64,000 bases of DNA from Doryteuthis pealeii (lineage: Eukaryota > Mollusca > Cephalopoda > Myopsida > Loliginidae), in NCBI GenBank assembly GCA_023376005.1, contig CM042179.1:16151648-16215647 (forward strand), read 5' to 3'. A program made the translations under genes and the position numbers. A model generated the notes under the pieces. It saw only the letters and a program-made list of their open reading frames with translations. It was not told where the DNA came from and did not search any database. Numbering within the stretch: the stretch's first letter is position 1; every line of letters starts with the position of its first letter. Of this stretch, positions 1 through 8,988 are shown piece after piece.

Positions 1-392
1 ATAAAAATATTTTTTTTCTTATCTTTAATCTAGTAAACTTGGGCTATAAATGCTACTGTATTTTTTTTTTTTTTTTTAAGATATGATATTTCTCAATGAA
101 GTAATTATAATACATAGCCTGGTTTTGCAGAGTGACCAATGGGAGGATAGACATGATAAGAAGTAATCTAAGGATGATATCCTGTTGGTGGACTTGAATG
201 TAGTAGTTCTTTGTTTTGAGTGTCCAGTTGGGAGTCTTTCTTTTCTAAGTTGGTAGCATGGGAAAATTCAGTTAACAGTCAGCATTGGTTGTTGTTAGTA
301 AAGAAGATAATTAAGTAAATAATAAAATTTTTAACTAACAGTAATATTTAACTAGAGAAAAACAAAGTATAAAGAAGAAATATAAAATACAC
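1..392. other. AT-rich stretch, no gene seen
   Basis: I see no coding signal, RNA gene or recognisable repeat here apart from a T run of about 17 near position 61. Confidence 0.5.
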
Positions 393-546
<154 letters not shown>

Positions 547-547
547 A

Positions 548-768
548 AGTAAAGTCGATGTGGTGGCCTAATGTCGGTATCAGCCAGACGTCTATCCCTT
601 TTTCTCTAGCACTAGACCAAGGAGATTGTTTTTGCTTCTGACGTCAAGCCCCACACCTACCATCAGCTCCTCACTTTACCACACAGATCCCTCTGCTGCT
701 GAGTTGATATCGAACCAGGAACCTTGCGATTCCTAGGCAAGTGCTCTACCAACTGAGCTAAGCCGGCC

Positions 769-770
<2 letters not shown>
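548..770 (-). mobile_element. SINE A copy 1, tRNA-derived
   Basis: On the minus strand the head reads GGCTTAGCTCAGTTGG (a good Pol III box A), then GGTTCCTGGTTCGATA (box B region), then a body with a conserved CTCCTTGGTCTAG block and the tail TGATACCGAC. This layout recurs about eleven times in the window, so the family is dispersed and tRNA-derived. The copy is nearly full length (about 220 bp) and has (TA)n on both sides. Confidence 0.85.

Positions 771-846
<76 letters not shown>
771..846. repeat. (TA)n microsatellite
   Basis: Uninterrupted TA repeat of about 38 units between the head of SINE A copy 1 and the minisatellite. Confidence 0.95.
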
Positions 847-848
<2 letters not shown>

Positions 849-854
849 GGCCAG

Positions 855-2213
855 CAATGACGGTATTTTAAAACACCCTACTATTTAGGGGTAACGAAGG
901 AATTTTAAAACACCCTACTATGTAGTGGTAATGAAGGTATTTTAAAACACCCTACTATGTAGTGGTAATGAAGGTATTTTAAACACCCTACCATATAGGG
1001 GTAATGAAGGATTTTAAAACACCCTACTATATAGGGGTAATGAAGGGATTTTAAAACACCCTACTATATAGGGTAATGAAGGTATTTTAAAAACACCCTA
1101 CTATGTAGTGGTAATGAAGGTATTTTAAAACACCCTACTATGTAGTGGTAATGAAGGAATTTTAAAAACACCCTACTATAGTGGTAATGAAGGTATTTTA
1201 AAACACCCTACTATATAGGGTAATGAAGGTATTTAAAACACCCCTACTATGTAGTGGTAATGAAGGTATTTTAAAACACCCTACTATATAGGGTAATGAA
1301 GGTATTTAAAACACCCTACTATGTAGTGGTAATGAAGGTATTTTAAAAACACCCTACTAATGGGTAATGAAGGTATTTTAAAACACCCTACTATGTAGTG
1401 GTAATGAAGGTATTTTAAAACACCCTACTATGTAGTGGTAATGAAGGTATTTTAAAACACCCTACTATGTAGTGGTAATGAAGGTATTTTAAAACACCCT
1501 ACTATGTAGTGGTAATGAAGGTATTTTAAAACACCCTACTAATGAAGGTATTTTAAACACCCTACTATGTAGTGGTAATGAAGGTATTTTAAAACACCCT
1601 ACTATGTAGTGGTAATGAAGGTATTTTAAAACACCCTACTATGTAGTGGTAATGAAGGTATTTTAAAACACCCTACTATGTAGGGTAATGAAGGTATTTT
1701 AAAACACCCTACTATATAGGGGTAATGAAGGTATTTTAAAACACCCTACTATATAGGGTAATGAAGGTTTTTAAAACACCCTACTATATAGGGGTAATGA
1801 AGGTATTTTAAAACACCCTACTATATAGGGGTAATGAAGGTATTTTAAAACACCCTACTATATAGGGTAATGAAGGTATTTTAAAAACCCTACTATGTAG
1901 TGGTAAAACACCCTACTATGTAGGGGTAATGAAGGTATTTTTAAAACACCCTACTATATAGGGGTAATGAAGGTATTTTAAAACACCCTACTATATAGGG
2001 TAATGAAGGTATTTTAAAACACCCTACTATATAGGGGTAATGAAGGTATTTTAAAACACCCTACTATATAGGGGTAATGAAGGTATTTTAAAACACCCTA
2101 CTATGTAGTGGTAATGAAGGTATTTTAAAAACCCCTACTAAAGGTATTTTAAAACACCCTACTATATAGGGTAATGAAGGAATTTTAAAACACCCTACTA
2201 TATAGGGGTAATG
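855..2213. repeat. Minisatellite, about 37 copies of a 36-38 bp unit
   Basis: The unit begins GGTATTTTAAAACACCCTAC and ends with either TATGTAGTGGTAATGAA or TATATAGGGGTAATGAA. I count about 37 units, with short deletions in a few (for example near 1540, 1900 and 2135). The GTAGTGG type dominates the first two thirds and the ATAGGGG/ATAGGG type the last third, so variants spread locally. Both types keep a small inverted repeat (CTAC-TAT-GTAG, or CCCTA with TAGGG). No ORF runs through it. Confidence 0.95.
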
Positions 2214-2730
2214 TGTAGCTCTATTCTATCCAATAGATAAAAGAAAGCTGTGTGGAATCACTTATACTAATAGCAAAGTAAGCAAAGAACTATAAACATT
2301 ATCATATTTATACCAAACATTAAGATACAGTTATAGTCAACCAACTTTAACATTCCATTTACAGATTTGAGCCAATTCGTTCAGAAATCTGTTTGTTTAT
2401 CTTTTTAATATATAGCTGGTGTAATTTAACTACAAATGTAATTTGTAATTATGTAATATTTGTAAATATATAATTTGGTGAGCTTATGCTTCCACATTTA
2501 CTTTATCAACTGAGTAAATCTCAATGTGCATTTGTAAATGTACAAGTAAGATAAAAAAAAAATAAAAGGACTTTTTTGAAGAAAACTAATTAGAGACAAT
2601 CCATTTATGCGAAAAGAAAAAAATGAATTTTTGTTTAACAAACTTTTGATTAACAAAATGTACTTTACTATATCATTTTTACCCATGCCAATACTGGATT
2701 CCTCTGCCACTATATAAATAAATAAATAAA

Positions 2731-2733
<3 letters not shown>
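2214..2733. other. AT-rich spacer, nothing recognised
   Basis: No gene or known repeat is visible between the minisatellite and the next SINE. A short ATAA repeat lies near 2715. Confidence 0.5.

Positions 2734-2767
<34 letters not shown>
2734..2767. repeat. (TA)n joined to a SINE B 3' end
   Basis: TA tract that continues directly from the 3' end of the minus-strand SINE B copy at 2768. Confidence 0.9.
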
Positions 2768-2769
<2 letters not shown>

Positions 2770-2990
2770 ATCCCTCTTTATGAGGAATATGTGACACAAG
2801 GTTGGGTTTTTTAAGCAAAGTTTAACAAGTTTGAATTCAGAGTTTTTCTTCTCTGAAGTTGCCATACAAAGATTAAAGAACCGAGTCTGCCCTACTATTT
2901 ACCCATAGCTGGAGGAAGAATAGTTGGGTGCATACTTTTCCCAAGGGTAATGGCGCTATAGGACATTCAAGAAACCCCATCTAAGGATTT
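2768..2990 (-). mobile_element. SINE B copy 1, tRNA-derived
   Basis: Minus-strand copy of the second SINE family. Shared landmarks are the CCATAGCTGGAGG block, the AAAGAGCC-AGTCTG block and a 3' end that in sense reads GGGGTTGGTAAATATATA. The tRNA-like head is decayed here. Body and tail match at least twelve other copies in the window. Confidence 0.8.
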
Positions 2991-3205
2991 GAACATTTAT
3001 ATATATTCATATTGAAGTGTGGGTTCCATGTATGCTTCAAATATAAATTTGATGAAAATGGCATGGCCTATATATTTAACTAACTACAATGTTGAAAAAA
3101 ATATAATGTAACCACAATTAAAGGCTGTTTGGAAATGAAGCAACAGAAAAAGATTGATAGTTTGCTATATTTCAGGAAATATCATCAATAAAAATAAGAT
3201 TCTCA

Positions 3206-3245
3206 CACACATATATATATACACACACCTACAAACACCCCACCC

Positions 3246-3285
<40 letters not shown>
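3206..3285. repeat. CA/TA microsatellite
   Basis: Mixed (CA)n and (TA)n tracts flank a C-rich centre near 3236. Confidence 0.9.
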
Positions 3286-3286
<1 letters not shown>

Positions 3287-3341
3287 TGGTTTTTAACATC
3301 TCAACCATTTCACGACTGGTTTTTAACATCTCAGCCATTGG

Positions 3342-3385
3342 ACTCATCTGATGATTGGATTACCATGAAACTTCAAGTTTTGAGT
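3342..3385 (+). ncRNA. Hammerhead-ribozyme-like fold 1 (type I, minimal)
   Basis: The core CTGATGA (3348-3354) and GAAA (3367-3370) are both intact. Stem I pairs ACTCA (3342-3346) with TGAGT (3381-3385), with one U-U mismatch at the junction. Stem II is UGG/CCA with an AUUA loop after a U-U pair. Stem III is the near-palindrome ACTTCAAGT (3370-3378), three pairs. The predicted cleavage base is U3379, an allowed H17. Minimal type I hammerheads of this form are known from Penelope-like retroelements and retrozymes; no such protein is seen here. Cleavage activity is inference. Confidence 0.5.
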
Positions 3386-3489
3386 GTAAACCCATAATAT
3401 TACCATTGATTATAAATCTGCTCTGCTTTATTAGCATTGAGCACCTTTTCATGCCAATACTTTTCTCATTTTTTCATCCTCTATTCATT

Positions 3490-3495
3490 ATATAT

Positions 3496-3546
<51 letters not shown>
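3490..3546. repeat. (TA)n microsatellite
   Basis: TA tract of about 25 units after an AT-rich lead. Confidence 0.95.
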
Positions 3547-3548
<2 letters not shown>

Positions 3549-3552
3549 ATAA

Positions 3553-3716
3553 TATAGTTTGGTATATCTATAAGTAATGAGTGGTCAATATGATTGATAG
3601 AACATGTATATCTATGTTAGTGTAGCAGATAGATGATATCAATGGTGCTTGCATAGGTGAGAAACTGTTAGTTACCAAGCAGTATTGACTTTATGTTTGC
3701 GCTACACTAACTTTTT
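3553..3716 (+). repeat. Repeat E copy 1, unclassified
   Basis: The blocks ATTGATAGAACATGTATATC and CTGTTAGTTACCAAGCA recur in the same order at 42600-42708. This identifies a dispersed repeat of unknown class. It lies just upstream of hammerhead-like fold 2. Confidence 0.6.
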
Positions 3717-3737
3717 ATATATATAAGTGAATTGAGA

Positions 3738-3829
3738 CCCATCTGATGAGGCAAAAACTTGGGGAGCCGGTTTAAATCAACTTAGATTTATATGGGCCCC
3801 AATTTTTGTCGAAATAAATTTATTATGGG
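3738..3829 (+). ncRNA. Hammerhead-ribozyme-like fold 2 (type I, extended stem II)
   Basis: Stem I pairs CCCAT (3738-3742) with ATGGG (3825-3829), five perfect pairs. CTGATGA is at 3743-3749 and GAAA at 3811-3814. Stem II is long: GGCAAAAACTTGGGG pairs with CCCCAATTTTTGTC with one bulged C and a G-U pair, and a further hairpin fills its centre. Stem III is the palindrome ATAAATTTAT (3814-3823). The cleavage base is U3824. Every conserved core residue (C3, G5, A6, G8, A9, G12, A13, A14, A15.1-U16.1) is present. This is the most complete of the folds in the window. Which element carries it is unknown. Confidence 0.65.
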
Positions 3830-3857
3830 ATTACTGTATTGAGTTCTTCCTTTATTG

Positions 3858-3880
3858 ATATATATATATATATATATATT
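3858..3880. repeat. Short (TA)n tract
   Basis: About eleven TA units. Confidence 0.9.
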
Positions 3881-3968
3881 ATTGGAGTGTATGGTTGGCA
3901 TTATTATACTTAAAAAAGCAGTAGTAATCCAACATACAGTGTTTTTAGAAGAGTGCTCAATATCTGTG

Positions 3969-4025
3969 ATTTACATGGGAACAATATTTACAACCATTGC
4001 TTGTAGATATTGTTCCCATGTAAAT
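3969..4025. repeat. Palindrome with about 25-bp arms
   Basis: The left arm contains TTACATGGGAACAATAT and the right arm ATATTGTTCCCATGTAA, separated by a short loop near 3995. A TC/TA microsatellite follows within 40 bp. Confidence 0.85.
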
Positions 4026-4059
4026 AAATAAAAGCTAAACCTTTTATTTGTTCATTCAT

Positions 4060-4060
<1 letters not shown>

Positions 4061-4146
<86 letters not shown>
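4061..4146. repeat. Compound (TC)n(TA)n microsatellite
   Basis: About 14 TC units switch directly to about 27 TA units. Confidence 0.95.
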
Positions 4147-4150
<4 letters not shown>

Positions 4151-4534
4151 CAGATAGCCGCTTTACACTAGCTATCTTTTGGAATAGTTATTAATTTTAA
4201 GTAAAAGAGATACAGAGATAATAACAATGAAACTATAAATTAGTGATATCAGATTTCTAAAATATAATTAGAATTATACTCTTAGACTTTAATGGTTTAC
4301 ACTAGTTATTATTATTTGTAATTAGAATTAAGTTAAAATCAATCTAGAAATAAGAACTGGGAAATAAATAAACAAATAAAATAAACCAAATATAAGAATT
4401 ATAAAAGAAAAAATATGAACTGACATCACATTCAACTCACAGAAATATGTGTATCTCAGTTTAACTGAATAATAATTTCAACTTAGTCAAATATAAGGAA
4501 GAGTCCTGAAGAGATCATATAGACCAAAACCATT
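4147..4534. other. A-rich spacer, nothing recognised
   Basis: AT-rich sequence with no ORF of interest and no repeat I can place. Confidence 0.45.
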
Positions 4535-4819
4535 GGAGGTACGTGATGTAATAGCTAGAGTCATAGGAAATGGACTCATCAACCCGAGTTCAAATCCTGG
4601 ACAAGGCTGTTGGCATTTCACATTCTTGGGATAGGTATGCATCCAAATACACCCCCTCTAGCTATGGATAAATAGTAAGACGGACTGGGCTCTTTAACCG
4701 TGGCTAGGTAACCAGTCTAGGAGAAGGAAATTCTGAATTCAAACCTGTTAAACAAACTCTACTTAAGAAAATGACCTTGTGTTGCATGCTGTTTGTGCAG
4801 AGGGATTGGCAAATATATG
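4535..4819 (+). mobile_element. SINE B copy 2, full length
   Basis: The sense copy runs from GGAGGTACGTGATGTAATAG (decayed box A) through GAGTTCAAATCCTGG (box B) to the tail GGGATTGGCAAATATATG. The middle contains the AGTCATAGGAAATGGAC and GGCTCTTTAACC blocks of the family. It is about 285 bp, close to full length. Confidence 0.85.
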
Positions 4820-5065
4820 TGAAGGTAAAAGTATCCAACTGACTGATATGTAGGGGATAATTCTATTTAGGATCATCTATATCTTCTGTACATCCACAAT
4901 GCATGCTCATATTGATGCAAACTTATAGATTAATACAAGGATTTTTACAAATACCAAAGAAAGCTCAATGTATAATAACTAATAAATTAATTATATACAG
5001 AGCAATATTTATAAAGAAAAAATATTTTCTCTATTCTAGTTTGCTTTCTCCATCATTATGTAATA

Positions 5066-5120
5066 GGCTATCTGATGAGACTAGGCTCATAATTCTGGTC
5101 AGAATAAATTTATAATAGCC
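5066..5120 (+). ncRNA. Hammerhead-ribozyme-like fold 3 (core decayed)
   Basis: Stem I pairs GGCTAT (5066-5071) with ATAGCC (5115-5120), six perfect pairs. CTGATGA is at 5072-5078. Stem II pairs GACTAG with CTGGTC around a ten-base loop. The stem III region AATAAATTTATA resembles that of fold 2. The second core strand reads AGAA after stem II instead of GAAA, so G12 is displaced and the copy is probably inactive. Its stem I differs completely from fold 2 yet is still complementary, which supports a real structure. Confidence 0.5.
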
Positions 5121-5164
5121 AAATGACGGTTTGTTAAATTGTTTTGTTTTTTTTCTTATTGAAA

Positions 5165-5165
<1 letters not shown>

Positions 5166-5218
<53 letters not shown>
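5166..5218. repeat. (TA)n microsatellite
   Basis: About 26 TA units running straight into the palindrome at 5219. Confidence 0.95.
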
Positions 5219-5221
<3 letters not shown>

Positions 5222-5352
5222 ATTAAAATTGAATGGTTTAAAAACTACCAACTTAAGTTTCTTGCAGTAGTGCGAATCTTCAAGACACTAAAGATTCGCG
5301 CTACTGCGAGAAACTTAATTCAGTAGTTTTTAAAACATTCAATTTTAATCTT
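5219..5352. repeat. Long palindrome, about 62-bp arms
   Basis: Arms at 5219-5280 and 5291-5352 are inverted copies with a few mismatches around a ten-base loop (CAAGACACTA). The ends read AAGATTAAAATTGAATG and CATTCAATTTTAATCTT. A (TA)n tract abuts the left end and another lies 100 bp to the right. Confidence 0.9.
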
Positions 5353-5449
5353 CTATTTAGCTCTTTATATTGAGCACTTTTTGATTGGTTTTAGTGTAAA
5401 AATTCGGAAGTAAATAAGACTGCATACTTATTTGCTTGATGGATTTAAT

Positions 5450-5451
<2 letters not shown>

Positions 5452-5505
<54 letters not shown>
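5452..5505. repeat. (TA)n microsatellite
   Basis: About 26 TA units. Confidence 0.95.
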
Positions 5506-5506
<1 letters not shown>

Positions 5507-6171
5507 TGGATTTTGAGGTGCAGCAATTGTTTATATATAAAATATGATTAGTAGAGCAAATTCAGGTTTTGTTCACCTTCTACAAATGCCTATCACGAAA
5601 CAAATGTTTTTTTGTTTTTTTACTTTATAAATGGTGGGATGGTCAAGGTCAGATCCACGTTTTTTGTTGTTGTTGTTGTTTTTGTTACATCCTGAATATT
5701 TATGATTACAAAAATGGAAGAACAAGAAATAGTATTTATAGAACCTCTCAGAAATTAAACAGAATTTTTCTTTATGTTTAAAACTTTGTGATATATCTAT
5801 ATCTTGTTCATATTTCTGTATCCATGGTATCTTGCTAATATATATATAATAAATATTTCACAAAAAAATCTTTTTTCCTCTCAAACATTCCCATCTGCTA
5901 CAATATTGTTCTTATCAAAACGAATTATAATATAAAAGGGTTTTGTAATTTTCTTGGAGCATTGTGTTTATATTGGTTTGTTGGTTGGTTTTGAAGGCTA
6001 TTACAATGCAAGTGTAAAGAAAAAAAAAGGTAACTGTGGTGTTGTTTATTCACCTGTGATTTATTCTTAATTCTTAATATTTCGGGATAAAAATCTCTTC
6101 TACAGAAGATTACTAGAACTGAAGTTGTTGCTAGTGGATGTTCATTTGTTCTGTCTCATATCTTCCAAATT
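5506..6171. other. AT-rich spacer, nothing recognised
   Basis: Contains a short (TTG)n run near 5660 and no gene I can support. Confidence 0.45.
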
Positions 6172-6285
6172 CTGTGTGTGCGTGTGTGTGTGGGGGGGGG
6201 GGTGCTTGTTTATGTGTGTGTTTGTGTGTGTGTAAGTGTGTGTGTAAGTGTATGTGTGCACGTTTATGTTTGTGTGTCTGTTCAT
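6172..6285. repeat. TG-rich cryptic simple sequence with a G run
   Basis: Imperfect (TG)n with a run of ten G near 6191, followed by a T run. Cysteine/valine ORFs here are artefacts. Confidence 0.9.
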
Positions 6286-6515
6286 TTGCTTTTTTTTTTT
6301 TTAATTATTATATGTTTTACACATGAAATGTTGTTAAAAAAATGTACTACATAAATGCATAGAAAGAAAAAAGTGAAAAGTGAAAAAATCGTTACCCAAT
6401 GCACACCCACATGCGCATATTCCACACACAGATATTGTTCAAACTTACTAAATAAAAGTGAAGTTAACATGAGTCATGAATGTTTGTCAATTTTTTTATA
6501 ATTAATTAATTAATT

Positions 6516-6781
6516 ATGGAGATACGTAGTGTAATGGTTACAGTCGTAGGAAATGAACTCATCAATTTGATTTCAAATAATGAACGAGACTGTTTGCAAT
6601 CATATAATGCTAATACACTTGGGAAATGTATGCATCCAACTATTCTTCCTCCAGCTATGGGTAAATAGTAGGACAGAACGGGTTCTTTAACCTTGGCTAG
6701 GTAACCAGTCTAGCAGAAGGAAAACTCTGAATTCAAACCTGTTAAACTCCACTGCAGAGTGGTTGTAAATATACATATACA
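6516..6781 (+). mobile_element. SINE B copy 3
   Basis: The head reads GTAGTGTAATGGTTACAG and the body carries CCAGCTATGGGTAAATAGTA and CTGAATTCAAACCTGTTAAA. The last third is shortened. It ends in AAATATACATATAC, 30 bp before a LINE fragment. Confidence 0.85.
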
Positions 6782-6811
6782 CATTTTAATTAAATCAGTG
6801 TATTATTGTGA

Positions 6812-7160
6812 TTCAAGGATGTCTGCAAAAATGATCTCAGGTGCTTTGGCATTGTCCCTTCCAGCTGGAAAAATTTGGCTCAAGACCGCCCTCAGTGGCG
6901 GCTGAATCTCCATAAAGGACTGTACATGTCAGAAGTCACCCTGATACAACATGATGAAGCTAAGAGGTCCATAAGAAAGCAACGGCAACAAAGCATCGGA
7001 ACATCATCATCTACAGGGACAATCTACAAATGCAAAATCTGTGGTCGAGAATGTTTCTCAAACATAGGACTTCATAGTCACAGGAGGTGCTGCAACTTCA
7101 GGGGCACACAAAAACTTTTATCATAGTCTTTCGAGACTGAATTGCCAATAAATGATGATA
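6812..7160 (+). pseudogene. LINE ORF2 C-terminus with CCHC-like finger (LINE type 2)
   Basis: One open frame of about 104 codons runs from FKDVCKNDLRC to a stop at 7124-7126. It includes SSWKNLAQDRPQWR, a basic stretch, then CKICGRECFSNIGLHSH (residues about 75-95), a zinc-finger-like end typical of one group of metazoan LINE ORF2 proteins. The same domain order is seen at 32728-33700 on the other strand. Only the 3' end is present, as expected for 5' truncation. The 3' UTR has AATAAATGATGATAATG. RT and endonuclease are absent. Confidence 0.7.
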
Positions 7161-7330
7161 ATGTATTATTGTAAATAGTTTCTATCTACAATTAATATAA
7201 ATTTTCTTACAGTACCTGCTGTTGCTTAAGAATTGAACAGGCTCAACACTGCTTAATTGCAGTGATATAATAGGAACTGGTGCTTTCAGTGTGACTTGAC
7301 CATGAACTATTTAAATGTCAATAAACTTAT

Positions 7331-7523
7331 AAGGGATATTCTCTTGTGGATACCCACACATGGACACACCAGTGAAAAAAACTACATCAATCTGCTCTGT
7401 GCAGATTATGGATGCCATGTAGAAGACCTGCCAGGAGCAATGACTGATAGGGATGGGTAGTGAGAGAGATTCAGGAGAATTCATGCTGTCAGTGTGACAT
7501 GATGATGATGATGATGATGATTA
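7331..7523 (+). mobile_element. RTE-like LINE 3' end with (GAT)n tail, copy 1
   Basis: The translation gives RDILLWIPTHGHTSEKNYIN, then LCADYGCHVEDLPGAMTDRD and IHAVSVT before a stop. This is the extreme C-terminus of a widespread LINE ORF2. A short (GAT)n run follows immediately. RTE elements are known for tiny 3' UTRs made of microsatellite, which fits. Two stops interrupt the frame near 7456. Confidence 0.7.
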
Positions 7524-7550
7524 AAGGGCTTCAATTTAACTAAATAAATA

Positions 7551-7647
7551 TGTAGAGGATTTACCAAGTGCATTGGCCGATAGGGACAGGTGGCGAGAGA
7601 GAGTCAAGGGAATCTATTCTGTTGGCACACCTTGATGATGATGATGG

Positions 7648-7681
<34 letters not shown>
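7551..7681 (+). mobile_element. RTE-like LINE 3' end with long (GAT)n tail, copy 2
   Basis: Reads EDLPSALADRDRWRERVKGI and then a stop and about 16 GAT units with one GGT variant. It overlaps in content with the end of copy 1, so it is a second, shorter insertion. Confidence 0.7.
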
Positions 7682-7734
7682 AACACCTGTTAAAATAGAT
7701 TCCAGTTTTACTATTGGTACTTGTTAATTCCAAC

Positions 7735-7932
7735 AGAATGCATTACAAGACTATCACCAGCTTGCATAACATCCTACTGAGATGCTGGGTCCATAGGCTC
7801 ATGTGATCTCTTCATGAACTTGACCATTTGTCCCCCAAAAATGGAAATATGACTTGTCTGACCAAGCAACATGGTCCTTGTCTTCCACAGTCCAATGGCA
7901 TTGCTTTCTGGTACAGCTAATGTAGAATAATT
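7735..7932 (-). pseudogene. Tc1-like transposase fragment
   Basis: The minus strand gives WTVEDKDHVAWSDKSYFHF followed by a region like YASWW-type Tc1 sequence. The AWSDKS motif is the first aspartate block of the DDE domain of Tc1/mariner transposases. Stops and frameshifts are present and only the centre of the domain remains. A related piece lies near 11631-11740. Confidence 0.6.
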
Positions 7933-8137
7933 GATACTGTGGTATTAATAATTATGTTTTGTTGGTTGTCCACTACAAAAGCATTTCTCTATTTATAGTT
8001 TCTTGTTTTGGTCATGATGGAGTTTAAAGAATATATATATTTATATGAAGAGTCATGTATTACTTGATGATATTTGATAATAAGCTCAAAAGGACATGAC
8101 TGTATGTATATATATATATATGTAAAAATGGAAATTG

Positions 8138-8448
8138 GAAATGAATCCGACAATATGAGGAAGAATGAATAAAGAAAAGAAAGAATAGAATGGATAATAA
8201 AAGATGAATTTAATCAATATCACTTACACATGTGTTTCGGTCAGTTTATCTGTGTGAAAATATTTCACACACAGAGAAGATTCGACCTTCATCAAAATAA
8301 AATTTCACTCTGATGAAGGTCGAATCTTCTCTGTGGGCGAAATATTTTCACACAGATAAACTGACCGAAACACATGTGTAAGTGATATTGATTAAATTCA
8401 TCTTTTATTATCCATTCTATTCTTTCTTTTCTTTATTCATTCTTCCTC

Positions 8449-8452
<4 letters not shown>
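8138..8452. repeat. Long palindrome, about 145-bp arms, carrying hammerhead-like motifs
   Basis: The left end GAGGAAGAATGAATAAAG is matched by CTTTATTCATTCTTCCTC at the right. Arms of about 145 bp flank a loop of about 14 bases near 8296-8309 and differ at only a few positions, so the inversion is recent or corrected. (TA)n follows the right arm. The plus strand carries hammerhead-like fold 4; the mirrored copy on the minus strand has lost C3 (TTGATGA). Confidence 0.9.
8305..8385 (+). ncRNA. Hammerhead-ribozyme-like fold 4 (type I)
   Basis: Stem I pairs TCACT (8305-8309) with AGTGA (8381-8385). CTGATGA is at 8310-8316 and GAAA at 8367-8370. Stem II starts with GGTC/GACC and continues with TCTGTG/CACAGA after an internal loop; one extra A (8317) separates A9 from stem II. 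Stem III is the palindrome ACACATGTGT (8370-8379), and the cleavage base is A8380. The extra A is the one departure from the consensus. It lies across the centre and right arm of the palindrome at 8138-8452. Confidence 0.55.

Positions 8453-8494
<42 letters not shown>
8453..8494. repeat. (TA)n joined to SINE B
   Basis: TA tract continuous with the 3' end of the SINE B copy at 8495. Confidence 0.9.
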
Positions 8495-8499
<5 letters not shown>

Positions 8500-8988
8500 A
8501 ACACCTCCATATGAGCAGGATGTGACTCAAGGTCAATTTCTTAAGCAGAGTTTAACAAGTTTAAATTCAGACTTTTCTTTCTAGACTGGTTACCTAGCCA
8601 AGGTTAAAGAGCCCAATCCACCCTACTACCTGTCCATAGCTGGAGAGAGAGTAGTTGGATTCATACCTTTCCCAAGGGGCCGGGTTAGCTCAGTCGGTAG
8701 AGCGCTCGGCTAGAAACCACAAGGTTCCTAGTTCGATACCGGTCCTCGCCAACTCAGCGCATGAGTAGCACAGGGATCTATGCGGTAAAGTAAGGAGCTG
8801 CTGGTAGGTGTGGCACTCCACTTCAAATGCTAAAACAATCTCCTTGGTCTAGCGCTATTGAAAAGGGGATAGACTCCCTCACTAACTGGCTGATACCGAC
8901 TTTAGGCCGTCCCGTTGACTATTAGTGCTATGTGAAATGCAAACAGGATTTGAACCTATGACTCTAACCATTACATCACGCACCTCCA
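8495..8988 (-). mobile_element. SINE B copy 4, split by a SINE A insertion
   Basis: The 3' two thirds lie at 8495-8678 and the tRNA-like head at 8921-8988 (ATTAGTGCTATGTGAAATGC ... CACGCACCTCC on the plus strand). The join expected in intact copies, CCCAAGGGTATTAGTGC, is interrupted by SINE A at 8679-8920. Confidence 0.85.
8679..8920 (+). mobile_element. SINE A copy 2, full length, nested in SINE B
   Basis: Reads GGGTTAGCTCAGTCGG at the head (box A) and AGTTCGATACCGG (box B), then a complete body ending TAGGCCGTCCCGTTGACT. About 242 bp. No clear target duplication is visible at the edges. It is one of the least decayed copies. Confidence 0.9.

Noticed and set aside
855..2213. CRISPR array
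   Set aside because: Units are directly adjacent without unique spacers, in a eukaryotic sequence; it is a minisatellite.
6138..6470. Cysteine/valine-rich ORF over the TG repeat
   Set aside because: Product of (TG)n and a G run; no spacing of a cysteine-rich peptide family and no signal peptide.
8679..8770. Functional tRNA gene at the SINE A heads
   Set aside because: Box A and B are present but the acceptor stem does not close and each is followed by the SINE body; about eleven diverged copies exist.
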